From Cystobasidiopsis lactophilus (Eukaryota > Basidiomycota > Agaricostilbomycetes > Agaricostilbales > Chionosphaeraceae), in contig BCIO01000001.1 in the NCBI GenBank assembly GCA_001599975.1, positions 1,736,001 to 1,800,000 of the forward strand: 64,000 nucleotides of DNA, given 5' to 3'. Below the pieces are notes generated by a model, which was not told the origin of the DNA, made no database searches, and saw nothing but the letters and a program-made list of their open reading frames with translations. How positions within the stretch are numbered: the stretch's first letter is position 1; each line of letters begins with the position of its first letter. Positions 9,851-21,750 of the stretch are shown here, piece after piece. A program made the position numbers and the translations under genes.

Positions 9851-11809
9851 TTAGAACCTCAAATGCTTGTTGCTACCCCGGTCTGAATGTCCACCACGGC
9901 GTTTGTTGCCCCCTCTGCCCCTGGAAGCTCCCAAAGCATTGGCCAACCGCCTCTCGTCCACCGGCACGCCCTTCCAGAACTCCCTCTCCTCCTCGCCTTC
10001 TAAGATCTCCCCTGAGAGCTCGGGCCACTGAGTGCCTTTGATAGCCACCAGCTGCTCCACCGTGTCCGCTGAACCGGAAGCCATGCCCACTCCGCGTCCG
10101 AGGAAGAAGAGCTTCAAAGCGACCGCTGCCCCGCCTGAGGACATCCTGACCTGAGCCTGCTCTCACCTATGAGTTCGTGAAAGTGTGAAGTAGACAGAGG
10201 AAAGGGACGAACAGTGGCGGACCCATTGGTGTATTCCACCTGGACGACCTGGTCCTTCTCCGCTCCGCCTCCCAACTCCGTAGCTTGCTGAGCCAACTTG
10301 CGCACCGTGGCCCTGGTGCAGTCCTTGTGCAAGCCCGTGAGTTGGACGATGCAAGCTTGGGGGAAAGAAGCGGCGGCCTGCTCCGACTCTTTCTGCGCGT
10401 GCTCGTCTTGGACTTGGGTGCGAGCGGCCTTCCAATCGCCCTTCCACCGACTGCTGCTGCTTTCTTTGTCGCGAGAGGAGGATTCGTGGTGGTGGCGAGA
10501 GGAGGAGGACGGGCGATCGTAGGAGGAGTAGTGGTGCCGAGTCGACCAGGACGCAGAGGCTTCTTCCTCGTCCGCCGTCTGCACCAAGGCGGCCAGTTTG
10601 CGCTGGTAGCTGAGATACTCGGCTTTCAAGGCGCTCCATTTGGTTCTGTCCGACCGTTGAGACTTTGCACACCTCAAAGGGGTGAAGTGGGAGAAAGACG
10701 AACATGGGCAAAGATCTTAAGCCAGCCTTCCGAGCTTGCTGTTCCAAAGTCGGCTGTTCAGTCGCTGCTGGAGCATTGTCCTCAGTGTCATCTTCACAGT
10801 CGTCGTCCTCATCCGGTGGCGTCAGACTGTCATCCGGTTGAGGTACCACCGCCGGTCGACTCCAACCCCACTCCTCGTTCATCTTCGTCGCAGCCTCGTC
10901 ATCCCCAACCACCAAGAACGCAAATGCCTTGAACGGCCCTCCGCCTTCAGGTAAGCGGGCCAAGCGCTCTTTCTGCTTCGCCTCCTTGCTCTTCCCTTCG
11001 CCACCAGCCGCATCGCGCCCTCCAGAGCGGCCCCCGTTGTTGTTGGTGCGATTGCCCCGAGATTTGTCGGGGTTGTCAGAGTCGAACAAAGGTGGGAAGC
11101 GGACGGTTTGGACGTTGGTGGACAGCAAGAGGTCGAAGAGCGCTTTGATCTCGGACGGTAAGGTGTCCGCACGAGAGTGATTCGGGATGTTTTCCTGATC
11201 GAATCAGAGCTTGTAGCTCAGATAGATGCCTAGGGAAGCTAGGGAAGCCCGCACCACGTAGAAAGACCTGGTAGACCAGTCGGTGTCGAGCAATGATGGA
11301 GGGACAGGAGCGATGCGCAAGATGGCCAGCTTTTCAGTGTCCACCTGGTGCCCGATTGTTAGCTGTTGTTCGTATGCTACCTGTGAAAGACGCACCTTGA
11401 GGGCTTCAGAGGAATGCTCGGCCACTGCCTGGCAAGCAGCGTTCGGCGCGACCTTCCAGCTGGACAACTCGGGGAGTTTGAGCAAATCGCCGATTGGAAT
11501 GCCTTCATCCGCATGGCTTTCGACCAATGAGCGCACAGCGGCATGCTGGCTCAAGCCCCAGTCTGAAAAGAGCGAGGCCACCTCGAAAGCGAACAGTTTG
11601 CCATTGCTGGGCGACAACTCCTCGTACTCTGGCTCCTCTTCCTCCTGTTTCTCGTTGGAAGTGGGCATAGGTTCATCGTCAACTGAAGCAGCCTCGCCCA
11701 GAGTCCCAAAGACTGGCGGTCGTGAAGTCGACTTTTTGCTTTTGGCTGCCTTCTTCCTCGGCTGCAAGGCTGGCGGCTCCGGCTCTTTGCTGCCGTTTTC
11801 GTCTGACAT
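9851..11809 (-). CDS. LARP7/Pof8-type La-related RNA-binding protein
   Basis: This protein is predicted to bind the 3' end of a small polymerase III-type or telomerase RNA in the nucleus. It starts MSDENGSKEPEPPAL after 11809. A La motif spans the SLFSDWGLSQHAAVRSL to WKVAPNAACQAVAEHSS region. An intron at about 11345-11395 leads to VDTEKLAILRIAP. A second intron joins RSFYV to ENIPNHSRADT, giving RRM1 with KALFDLLLSTNVQTVRFPP and KAFAFLVVGD. A KAEYLSYQRKLAAL helix and a Ser/His-rich linker follow. The C-terminal domain has IVQLTGLHKDCTRATVRKLA, VRMSSGGAAVALKLFFL, EGEEEREFWKGVPVDERR and the terminal KHLRF. This matches the xRRM end of vertebrate LARP7 (YWQKILVDRQAKL, KHIRF) better than genuine La. 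Confidence 0.8.
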
Positions 11810-11964
11810 CGTTTTAAATCGGTCAGACAGAGAAACCACGAGGGGAAATGAGACTAGTCGACGCTGCTCTCCAAAACAATTTCTTCTCACCTCGACAGCG
11901 AAACCGACGATGCGCCCGTCTTCCCGAGTTCTGTTCCGCTTATTGGCGACTGCGCAAGCTGAGA

Positions 11965-12557
11965 ATGGCAAGTACATCGGAGCAGTCGAACGCGGCGATC
12001 TCAACGCGCGATCCTGCAGTTTCATCGATGCCTCTCCAAAATGTGGAGGTGGCAGCCGCCCAATTGCTCCCGCCCATTGTCCTGTATCGACGCTTGCTCA
12101 GGGTGCACCGGAAGCTTCCAGTCGAGATGCGCATCTTAGGCGATGACTATGTCAAGGTACATTTTCGAGCGATTCCTGCGATCTTGTTGCCCCCGTCTCA
12201 GCCGGTTTTGTGAACAGTCGGAGTTCAGGCGCCACTCCACTGCAGACAACCCTTTACACATCGTTGGATTCCTGGGCCAGTGGAAGCTGTACCTTGATGA
12301 GCTAGAAAACTCTCAAGGGACTTTGCGAGGCAAGCGGCTGAGTCCGGACACCTTGGAACGCGTAGGTCTCCCTCCTTCTCTGAGAGTCTGTTGATTTGAT
12401 CTGACGAGATTGGCATCAGCTATCCCCCGAGCAGACGGGGCAGCTCTATCAGCTTTTACAAGCGACGCGAGAAATCTGGAATCCTCCGTCACCGGAAGCT
12501 GCTGCAGCAGAGGACGCTCCAGAGTTCGGAGTAGGGTCACAGGGAGACAAGCAGTGA
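11965..12557 (+). CDS. SDHAF3: Succinate dehydrogenase assembly factor 3 (LYR protein)
   Basis: This is a mitochondrial matrix LYR-motif protein (Acn9/Sdh7) that protects the iron-sulfur subunit of complex II during assembly. The spliced product reads [29 protein letters not shown], then after an intron [19 protein letters not shown] and [10 protein letters not shown] further intron precedes [20 protein letters not shown], and the protein ends GVGSQGDKQ. These blocks and their order define the family. The start is uncertain. The ATG at 11965 gives an N-terminus without a clear targeting peptide. An in-frame ATG at 11848 adds 39 residues rich in Arg ([16 protein letters not shown]), which looks like a mitochondrial presequence but lies only 38 bp from the LARP7-like ATG on the other strand. 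Confidence 0.9.
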
Positions 12558-12772
12558 TATCATCAATTAGCCTTGGCAGGGGTGTATTCGAAAGACCGCT
12601 AGAGGTATATATACAGAAAAGCAAAGCTAAAGCAATGTCCAGATGCGCGCAAGCCGAGCCGTCCGTGTTTGCTGGCCTTGGCCGCTGCACTTTAGTCCCT
12701 CTAGTCCTCCACAAGCCACTGAAGAACAGATGATGTACAGTCGAAGCAAAATCGAGGGTCGTAGGCCTCGGC

Positions 12773-13883
12773 CTAGAACATCTCCGAGTGCTTCGTCTCC
12801 AAGTGCTTCTCGGCAAAGTTGCGGCCCTTGAAGGCCTTGTTGCAGATGTTGCATTTGGACAGGCCGTCCTGCTCGGTGATGTAGGGCGCGAACTTGTTGG
12901 CAGGGGTAGCAGCGACCTGGCCACCGGGAATCGAGGCTGGTGGGCCGGGCACTTGAGCAGAGGTAGGTTCAGCTGCGATGGCAGATTCGGGGGTAGCAGC
13001 GGTAGCAGTGGCGGGCACGGTGGCCTTGCCGGACTTGCTGTTGAAGGTGATGGAACGGAGCAGCGAGACCAGCCCCTGCTCGGTTTGCGCCGCAGTTTGG
13101 CCGCTGCGCGTAACTTGAGCATGATCATAATGAGCCCCGAGAAAAAAGCCCACCTGGCGGAGAGGGCGGCCCGCTTGACCAAAAAGGCTTCCAGAAGATG
13201 CGCGTTCCTCGAATTGGGGCGATAGGCCTGCGATCAGACCTGAGGACCACCGCTCGCTACTCGCTGGCTTCATGAACGTACGGCATAGACTGGATAATTC
13301 AAGCAGACTACGTTAGTTTGTGAATACGCGTCTGCCTCAAAGCGGACGCTTACCTATGTCTCCCACAATTGGAATCAGGCCGAATCCGCCGGCGACGAGA
13401 GCGTTCATGAGCATCTTGGACTTCAAGGTCGAGGGGATGTCGCATTTGGCGGCCGCTTCAAGGAGACAACTCAGCTGCGCGCTTGGTACTAGAAAGAGGA
13501 GCTCTCTCACGCTTGATGATGAGGTTGTAGCCTAAGCCAAAGTCGACAATCTCGCCAGCGAACGGTATGAGGCCAATGATAGCCGTCCATCCGAACCTGA
13601 AGCCGCAGAGGCTGAAGCCCTTGTCGAGATAGTGCGCGCGAGAACGAATTTTCTTCAGGACAGCAGCGTCAGCCTTGCTCAGGCCGTCGGGCAGTGCTCG
13701 TCTTCGCTTCTTGGAGCGTCCTTTGTTGTCCACATAGACCTCGTACAGCGGGCTTTATGGGGTTGTCAGGCATTGAACGTGATAGCGCAAAGCTGAGGCT
13801 GAAATGACGCACTCGTCAATCTCGTAGGAGGCAGCTTGGCCTTTCAGGACCTTGCGTCCGACTGTCGTAGCGACTGTTTGCAT
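12773..13883 (-). CDS. DUF4112 protein with C-terminal C2H2 zinc finger
   Basis: The ATG at 13883 starts MQTVATTVGRKVLKGQAAS. Spliced exons give PLYEVYVDNKGRSKKRRR, then the DUF4112 core HYLDKGFSLCGFRFGWTAI and GLIPFAGEIVDFGLGYNL. A second repeat-like half follows: SKMLMNALVAGGFGLIPIVGD, NAHLLEAFLVKRAALSA. DUF4112 proteins are small membrane-associated proteins of unknown function. Unusually, the frame then continues through an Ala/Pro-rich linker into CNICNKAFKGRNFAEKHLETKH, a complete C2H2 finger, ending SEMF at 12773. The finger spacing resembles single fingers of RNA-processing proteins such as ARS2. The linkage depends on the intron at about 13115-13155, which keeps phase. A separate downstream gene is the alternative. 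The gene converges on SDHAF3 with 215 bp between stops. Confidence 0.72.
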
Positions 13884-14088
13884 GGTTGGTCAAGAGCTCA
13901 ACGCGGGAAGAGTGGCTGGGGCGCAAGAGGAAGCCGACCAGGCTCCGCACAGCCCAGGCCCTCGCAGCCAGCTGACTTCTGGGTTGGGTGGCGTTCGCTC
14001 CCTGAGTGCTCAAGAATGCAGGAGGTGAAGGCGTAAACGAGTAGTGAAGTACATGAGGTGTGCGAGTCTAGAAGTACAGGTCTATCGG

Positions 14089-15971
14089 TCATGGCTGTGG
14101 CTCTGTCGCAGGATGCGATTTGGGTAATCGCTGCAAGCTGCCACGAGCTAGCAGCAGGACATTCCTCGACCGTCGACCTCGAGCCAATGCGCGGAAGCCC
14201 ATGCGAGTCAAGAACACGAAGCCCAGGACACCGCCACCGACGGCCCAACCGAAAGCCGTGTTGTGGTCTTCGATGCCCGTCGACAGATTCATACCGAAAG
14301 CGCCAAAGAGAGCGGCCATAAATGTCAAGGAGAGCATAAGAATGTCGAGCTGCTCCGGGGATCAGCCAGGCGCGGCCGAGGCATTGAGACAAACAAACCT
14401 TGATCTCGAGGTAGAGCAGACCGTTGCGCGTGGCGTCCAACCCGAGCTCTAATGCACGCTCCGTGTTGACGATTTGCGATACCAGACCTTCTGCAGTGAC
14501 CACCGTCTCGTCTTGGCGTCGGAGAATTCCTTCTAAAAGCAACTCGGCTTCGGCGTGCTGCCAGGGACGTCACTAATGTATCGACTGCCAAGGAGAATGT
14601 CTTACATCGGTTTGGCTTCGTGGCTTCTTATCCACGAGCGCAGCCTAGGTACGAGAACAGTCAAGCAGTGCGGCTTTCATGCAATACCGGTAGCCCACTC
14701 ACTGTCAAGTACATTCCGGCCAGATCGGCCTCATCTGTTTGAAGGGTATTCAGCGATGCCAGCAGAGCACAACACATTTCGATACGGACCTTCACGCAAA
14801 GTGGCGGCCAAAACGGCCTGCAAACCTTTTGCGCGGAGCAGAAAGTCGTCCACACAGTGCCGGGTATCTGACACATCTCGAATGGCCTCGTGCGCTGAGC
14901 TTTCACCTCCAGCATCGTTTTGAAGTTGAATCAAGAGCTCTTCGGTTTGCTCTCGGAGCACGAGAACCGCCTTGCGATCTGCCGTGATCTTCAGTCTTCC
15001 CAACGTCAATGGCAAACGAGGTGACTGACACCCATTGGTGAGACGGTATAGCACCGATTCAAGTGCCCGTAGCTCGAACGGAAGCTGAGGCAGGTTACCG
15101 TAGAAAGTGTTTGCCGGCGCTCCAAAGCCCAAAGTTGTCCTCAAGTGTTCCACTATCTCGCGAGCCTCTGTAATGGTCCTCAGACTAAGATACCGTAGTA
15201 GTCGATTGAGACCTACTGAGACGCCCATCATCTTCTCGCGAAGCTCCAAAGACATGAAGCGCCTGAGTGTCACAATAAGCGTCAGACGCAGCGGGGATGG
15301 GAGTGAGAGTTACGCACCCAGGGTGTAATTATAGCACGAAGAACAGAAGAGCTGTACACGATCGATTTCGAGCGCACCAGCAAAGTTGGCGCGAAGCTCG
15401 CGGGAGCGCTCCCGTCAATTACTCTGTGGAGGCAGAACTGATTCAGAGCCCTGCAATGACGGACAGCAACATTAGATTTACCGTAAGTCTCGAGGATTGA
15501 GGCCAAATTGTTCGCAGATTTCCTGCTTGCGGACGGGCCCCGGAACCTCCTCAATCAGGCCATCCGAGTGCAGAATGCAATAGTCGGGCCGCATCGTGGC
15601 ATCTTCGATCCTCTCCATCGTCACTTGGTAGTCTGAACTCCGTGCTTCTCGAAAACTGGAACACATTGATTTGTGGAAAGTCATTAGAGAGGGCGGCCTG
15701 GCGTCAGTCGTCAGAACTTTGCTGAGCCGTTCGAGGTCGCCGCTCACTCTGCTTTATAGTTGCTCTTGCCTCCCATCCACTGTTCGATCATGCCTTGCCA
15801 CCCTTTTGATTTCTGGAGTTGCTGCCATCGCTTCCGTTTGGCGTCCAGCTTCGCTTCCGCGAAATTGCCAAAGAACGGGACGTGGCCCATCCTTCTCAGG
15901 CCGTGGAAGGACGAGCTGGACTCCTTTCCAAGAGAATTGAAACCGGCGCGAGCAAGCTGGCGCCATGACAT
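14089..15971 (-). CDS. MRS2: Mitochondrial inner-membrane Mg2+ channel MRS2/LPE10
   Basis: This is a CorA-superfamily magnesium channel. The ATG at 15971 opens an Arg/Ser-rich presequence (MSWRQLARAGFNSLGKESS) suited to mitochondrial import. An intron at about 15745 leads to DYCILHSDGLIEEV and KQEICEQFGLNPRDLR, a block shared with yeast Mrs2 (SELCKKYGLHPRDLR in some members). Further exons give DGSAPASFAPTLLVRSKSI, LPFELRALESVLYRL, long coiled-coil helices and ATRNGLLYLEIKV. The final exons hold the signature GMN in ALFGAFGMNLSTGIEDH between two membrane helices. The negatively charged loop after GMN is typical. A basic tail ends at 14089. Frame changes imply about eight introns. The family is very clear; assignment to Mrs2 rather than its paralogue Lpe10 is not resolved. 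Confidence 0.88.
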
Positions 15972-16128
15972 CTTACAAGATGGGCGAGCGAGCTCAAAAG
16001 TTGAAGCTCTCTGTGAGTGCTCGCCGCATCGCTACAAATGTTTCAGTTCTTGGGTAAACGAGAGGCGCTTTTCAGTGTGTATTACATGCGGGGTATCTCC
16101 AAAACATCCCAACAGAAAGAAAGTCCAT

Positions 16129-19100
16129 TCACGACAACTCCACGCCGCCAACTCGGAAGCGGTCTAGAAAGCAGGGAGTCAGCCGATCTCCCGTATCAAG
16201 CACACAGAGCATGGAACGTACACAAACAGCCAGTGGATCCACCTTGAGTGCCCAGGACTCGCAACAGAACAACTGAAACTGGAATCTCCAGGCGAGCGGC
16301 GGAAGAAAGGACGGGAAACGATTGAATGTGATTTGGCATGGAAGGGTCATAAGTGCCGCTTGCCAGGAGAAGGTGATTGTTGGAAGGCGGCAACGAGGAG
16401 ACGCGTTCGCCTTGCTCTTCTGCCAGCGCAGCCGCAGTCTCCTTTCGAGCGGCCGCCACCCGCTGAACATCTGCCGCGTTGTCCACCACGCCCCAGACTT
16501 CAAAGTCGGCCGGAGCTGACGCAGTGTCATAGGCCACATCAGCCGCAGCGTGCTCTAGAGTGACGTCCGTGACGATGACCCGGCGACTGAGGCGAACGCC
16601 AAGCTGGGCGGTGGGGCCGGCGAACGACCAGCACGAGCCAACGCTGAGGTCTGGGTGCAAGGCGGTAGCGGCCGACCTGCCTCGAATGACGCCAGTGCCA
16701 GTCAGAGACGCCAATGAACGCCGCAGCAAGCCAGCCGGTCGGACTTCCAGAGGTGGCGTTGTGAGAGCCGGGATGACTCTGGCGCCACCAGTGTAAAGGG
16801 CGTAGTCGGGCTTGCCCAAGATGTCCTTGGAGTACTGGAGTAGAGCGGCGTCGATCAAGTGCTGCACCAACTCGGTGGCGTTGGATCCATCCGGCATCTT
16901 GACGTTGACCGGCTTGGCCGCCGGTGCTGTGCCGACATTGCCCCTGAGCTGCGCCTGCTTGTCCACCTTCCGCAGGATCTCCTCTCCAATCTGTTGCACG
17001 TTTTCGTTTGCGGCCTTTTCAAAGTCGGTTCGAAGAGTCTTGAGCTCGCGCTTGAGGAGATCCATAAAAGCGCGCTTGGAGAGCACGGCGCCCTCTGAGA
17101 TGCGCCCATCGACCTCGTTTGAAACGAGCCGCTGTAAGGAGTGTTCGTTGTCGGCCAGCCAGTCGGACCAGCTGACGCCCGCGCCAGAAGACTTGCCCCC
17201 TTTGCCGGTGGACGACCCAATGGGAGCAAACGCAGCCTTAAGATGGCCCCAAAATGCAGGGTCGAGGTTGACCTTGCCAGATTTGCGGTCAACGGAAACA
17301 GCCAAGCGAGTCGGCAAGACCTCCTCGATGGTGTCCAAGGCGATTTGCTTGACCTGATCGGCGCGAACGGCTTGGGTAAGGTCTTTGAGGGCTCGGTCGA
17401 GCTTCAAATCAGATTGCTTAGTCGACTTCAGGAGTGCGTCAATTGAAGCGGCGAGGGAAGCGTGGTCGTGCGAGTGTTTCCGGGTTAGATCTTCGTACTG
17501 CCGCACCAACGCGTCGACTTGGGGCGAGAGCGTCTTGTCCAGCTTGCGGGACAGGTCGCGGAACGAGATTTCCAGATCAGAGCCTTGCGAAGACGCTTTG
17601 GCCACCTCTCCCGAAAGGCTGCTGACCATGGATTGAAGGCTGTCCACGCGTCGGTGGACATCCTTGGCGTCTTGGAAGAACCGGGTGCGGGAGTCTTGCT
17701 GCAGGGTAGACATGTCGGAGGTGGCCTTTTCGACGGAAGCAAGACGACGAGCCAGCTCGTCGAAGCCTTCTGGGAGGGCGGAGGGCGCCACAAAGCGATG
17801 ACCGGAAGCCTTCTTGCCGCCGCGCAAAGACGAAAAGATGCCGCCCTCAGAATTGCGGTCCTCGATCAGCGAGCCTGTGAGAAATCCTAGTGGCTTTAGC
17901 TTGGACAAGAGCTGCGGCGACAACTCTCGCACCTATGACAATGGCCAAAAACGCAATGCCTGCCGCCAGCTGGAATGCTGTGGCCCATGGCAGCTTTCTG
18001 AACTCTTGAACGCCCCATTGGAGACCCTTGAAAAGCCAACCGACCGGCGTCAGGAGCACAGACAGCACAGCCAGTATTTGCTCCACCAGCTTTCTCGCAA
18101 GCTCGCCAACCTTGAAGCCCGCCTGAGCTTCGCGGGAGATGAACTCCTTCTCGTGGAGAGTGCCTTCGCCGTCATTTTCTGGAGCCACCACGTCCTCGGA
18201 CCGCTTGCTTGGGTGCACGGAGGGTAGCGCTGGAACAACACCCGCCGCCGAGGCCTTCTTGGCCAGCGGTTTGGCGGCTTTGACGGTATTTGAGTGAGGA
18301 GAAGCGTGATCTTGGACGGTCATGCCGACTTTGTTCCCTCGGGCCGCCCAGGCAGCTTCTTGCTGGCGGACGTGCTCGGACTCGAGGTCGTAGTTGGAGC
18401 TGCTGGGCGTGTCCCCTCGGCGCACCGAGTCCAAGTGGGGCAAAGAGAGCTTGTAGGTGGTGGCTCTGCTCCCATCGTTGGAGGGCGTGTTGGCCGGATA
18501 GCCGCCAATGATTCTTGGGCCCGGCGTTGAAAGCCGCGGGTTCCTCTTAGGCCCACGCTGAGGCGTCCTTTCCACCTCTTCTGAGCCCGAATCGTCCTCT
18601 TCTCCAGGTCGAGGTCGGTAAGAAGGGTCGGTCAGGTTGGACTTTCGCTTCTTGGCCTTGGTGGCGCCCTTGGAAGCTGGCGAGGGGGGCTTCTGAAAGT
18701 GCTCTTCCGCCCCGTCCTCCTCGTTGCCATTTGCACCGTTCTTGTCTGACTTTCGCCGCTTCTTGCCAGACTTGCGGGTTTGGCCTCCCTCTGACCATTC
18801 ATCCGATTCGTCCGAGTTGGCCGCGCCGGGCTTGTAAGCCTCGCTGCCTTCCGGCCTCGACTTCTTTCTCTTCTTAGACCTGCCATTGGCCTCCTGGGGT
18901 GGCAAGTGCGGCTCGGGCTCGAGCTCTTCTTGGGCGTCTTGGCCCTCGTCCTCGTACGCTGAGCCCTCATCCTCCTGCACCTCGGGAGACTGCGATGGCC
19001 CGGCAGCCCACCTCGCCCCGTTGTTTGCGGCATTTCGGAAGGCGGTGGCTTCGTTGACAGAAGTGTTGGCGGACGTAGCGGGCACCACGGGATAAACGAC

Positions 19101-19391
19101 CCTCTTCGCCTGCTGCTGTGCGCCATTGAGCGGCTGCTTCTCGGCTAGGCGGCCGTAGCGAACGTTGGCCGGTTCTGGCTGGTTGGACACGCTGGAGCCG
19201 AGCGTAGCGCGGGTGGAGGTGGACGCGGGCGAGCCATCCTGTGCTGTTTGTTTGAGGATCGAGGTCGACGGCCCAGCGGGTGCTCCGTAGGCGAATGAGA
19301 TGGGGTGGGAGGAGGTGGAGATGCGCCGTCGATGGTCCCGGCTGCTGCTGTTGCTGCCCTCTTGCTCGTCTGTCGGGCCTCGGGCAAGCAT
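16129..19391 (-). CDS. SUN-domain inner nuclear membrane protein (LINC complex)
   Basis: This protein should span the inner nuclear membrane and contact KASH proteins in the lumen. The first 430 or so residues are disordered and nuclear, with basic clusters (RSKKRKKSRPEG, SGKKRRKSDKNG) that look like localisation signals. A membrane helix (WATAFQLAAGIAFLAIVIG) follows near 17940-18000. An intron of about 61 nt there joins IVIG to SLIEDRNSEGG. The luminal part has long coiled-coil helices, then the SUN domain beginning DYALYTGGARVIPALTTPP and including SVGSCWSFAGPTAQLGVRLS and FEVWGVVDN. A last small exon (about 16129-16165) supplies YRFRVGG, the usual SUN-domain end. A gene name of Sad1 type would fit, but I leave it unassigned. 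Confidence 0.88.
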
Positions 19392-19593
19392 GAGCGCCCA
19401 AACTCGAGAGACGTAAATGGGAACAAGCTCGACTTGCCTACTGAGGCCTGCATCCGCCTTTGCGCTCGTTGCTCCTGCACCTTAAGGAGGCACACAACAA
19501 AGACAGAAAACAAGACGATTCCAGAGCGAGCGGGAGTTGGCCGAGCAAAGGCGAAAGAGGTCAGTGCTCTTTGGTGCCGCACGAGGAGGTCCG

Positions 19594-20067
19594 ACTCCTT
19601 TCTGCGCTCCTTGTCCGTGGTGCACCAACTTGATACAAGATGTTGTCATTTCTAATGCCTCAAAGGGTCTAGAACCTGGTCCTCCTGCCGTGATGCCATT
19701 TCTGCGGCCTTGCTCTGCCTGACACCATTTCCAAAGCCTAGCTTGACCTGGCTCTGCTCGCCCTTGCTCTAGCTTGGTTGGGTTTCGGCTTCATGACCTT
19801 CTTAGGCGGCTGTTGACAAATGCGCTGGTTCATGAACGGCGTCCCTGCAGGTCTGAATGCATGGATGGCCCATGGAAGATGCCTCTATTCCCTTCTCTAT
19901 CGCTGGAAGCGACACGACTGCGTCTTTGTACCCGGACTGCACAACTTCTGTAATGTTGTATTCCCTGTACAAGGGGACACTGTTGGCAATTCTGTTTGCA
20001 TCTGTTCGAGTTCCGTCCAGGCTTGGTCGCCTCTCTTGGCCCTGTCGGCCACCCCCGTCTTGCAAGT
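19594..20067 (+). repeat. Upstream region of tandem copy A (duplicated block)
   Basis: This region is the diverged counterpart of 21751-22222. Shared stretches include ACTCCTTTCTGCGCTCCTTG at 19594 (ACTCCTTTCTCGCTTCTTG at 21751), TGCGTCTTTGTACC then GCACAACTTCTGTAATGTT at 19919-19957, and a GGGGACA...CTGTTTGCATCTGTT block at about 19974-20010. The first block lies 474 bp before the copy A ATG and 472 bp before the copy B ATG, so spacing is kept. The region lies between the minus-strand SUN gene start (19391) and copy A and presumably holds both promoters. Confidence 0.7.
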
Positions 20068-21595
20068 ATGGCTCATATACAGAAATTCCCAAGCCATGTC
20101 ACGCCTGTGAGTCACAGAGCCACCCTGCTGGTAGCCAATGATTGACGAGGTTTGTAGGAGCGGGCGACAGTAAGTTACCTGATGTCTCTTGGGTAATGTC
20201 GGCTTAAGAGGCAGCGCAGATACTACTAAACAACGTGCACCTGCTGCTTTTGGAAGCCGAGGGGTCTGTCACGCGCATCGAAGATTGGAAAGTGTGGCAA
20301 AGAGCGCCTACGCTCGCTCACAGAATCACGGTCCATCGCGCTTTGGTAAAGCTGATAAGTGCAGCATGTCTTGTGCATGCTATTTGGAAGGGAGCATGTC
20401 TCGAGACTATAGAGGTTCGTGGGCCCTTTCGCGTCCGCTGCCCAATATGACAAAGCATGGTTCAGGAGTTGACTGAGTTCAATAACAAACTCTGGTCTCC
20501 TACTTCTTTCAGTGACAACACCACAATCCAAAGCAGCTACCAGATCGGTGTTGAAACTTTGCTCGAACTCGCCAACATGGCATCAGGAGAACGAATCTAT
20601 TACCAGATCAAAGCGCTGATGTCGGCCAAATTCTTCACCGAATTTGTGCCTCGCCAGGTATGCGTCTCCTTCTACCGCTGAGTCTATACTTCAAGGGCGG
20701 ATTTTACAGACTCTACTCTTTCTGCTGCTGCAAGCTGTTGGAGAAACAAAGGGCTTTGAAGCGCAGTCCTCGGAGCACACTGCAAAAGCAATGGCCCGAG
20801 TTGTTATTCTGGCCTATGCGATGCATGAGACGTGGCATGACGGCGAATCGACCCAAGTTCCAGTGAGCAGCTTTCACTGCCGGATCAAAGCGATCACCAA
20901 ACTATTGGTAAGCAGGGAATGGTCGACCTCGCGTTAAATATTGAACCAAAAGTCCTCGAGGATTTGGGCAACACGAAAGTCAGCGCCATTCGGAGCTCAC
21001 TGGCAGCTATGCACACCGCTTACGCTTCCGACAAAAGTGGTCTTCCCGGAGCAATTTTGGAGATCCAGACTTGGCTAACGCTGCCCTTCGCATCCACAAA
21101 GCACGCAGCACTCGTGAAGGCTCTGGCAGCTGAGCAGAATGTTTTGAAACTCGAACAGCAAGCTAACTCTGCCCGGCGAATGCTGCTCGGCGCCCTGCTG
21201 CCCAGCGATCATGCTCAAGACGTTCTCAATGAGGACCAACTCAAAAGGCTTTTCTACAACCTTCTAGGGGGTGAAGCCAGTCATCAAGTTGTAGGCTATC
21301 GGACACGGAGTCCACCCACGACATCACTGACGAAAATTATCAGACACCTATCGCTTTTTTGAGGGAAATATGCGCATCCATGGAGAATGAAGAGAGCGGC
21401 TACCGAACCATCGGCAAACTGCTCCATCGCACGAAGGATTTCAACATCGTCATCTCTTCGGAAGCGGTGCGGACAGCGGTCAGAGAAGCCGCTGTGTCAC
21501 TGCTGCACCGTACTCTGGAAAAGGGGCAAAAAGACGGGAGGGCCAAAGTGGGAGACGCGAGAGCCAAAGTAGAGGACTGGCTCAACAGAAGCTGA
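20068..21595 (+). CDS. Orphan tandem paralogue A (helical protein, 405 aa)
   Basis: I know no family for this protein. Seven exons fit, all joined in phase 0: 20068-20106, 20158-20169 (12 nt), 20220-20414, 20466-20657, 20710-20862, 20916-21290 and 21344-21595, giving 405 residues. The start is MAHIQKFPSHVTP. The rest is predicted mostly alpha-helical, with blocks VTRIEDWKVWQRAP, NNKLWSPTSFSDNTTIQ, MHTAYASDKSGLPGA, LKLEQQANSARRMLLGALL and FLREICASMENEESGYRTI. It ends in a charged helix, RAKVEDWLNRS. There is no signal peptide or membrane helix; one hydrophobic run (TLLFLLLQAVGE) is short and matches a helix in copy B. Copy B aligns along the full length and shares the exon structure, which is strong evidence that the gene is real. 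Confidence 0.72.
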
Positions 21596-21750
21596 ACGCG
21601 CTATCTTGTCCACCCTCATAGCCATATAGGCCTAGTTCTGTTTTATGACCGTACCATTAATGCTTCATCTCGATCCTGACAAGTCAAGTCAGTGGCGACA
21701 GAACCAGTATTCCCCGGCACTGGCAGCTTTGCCACGCGCGACTCATCGAG

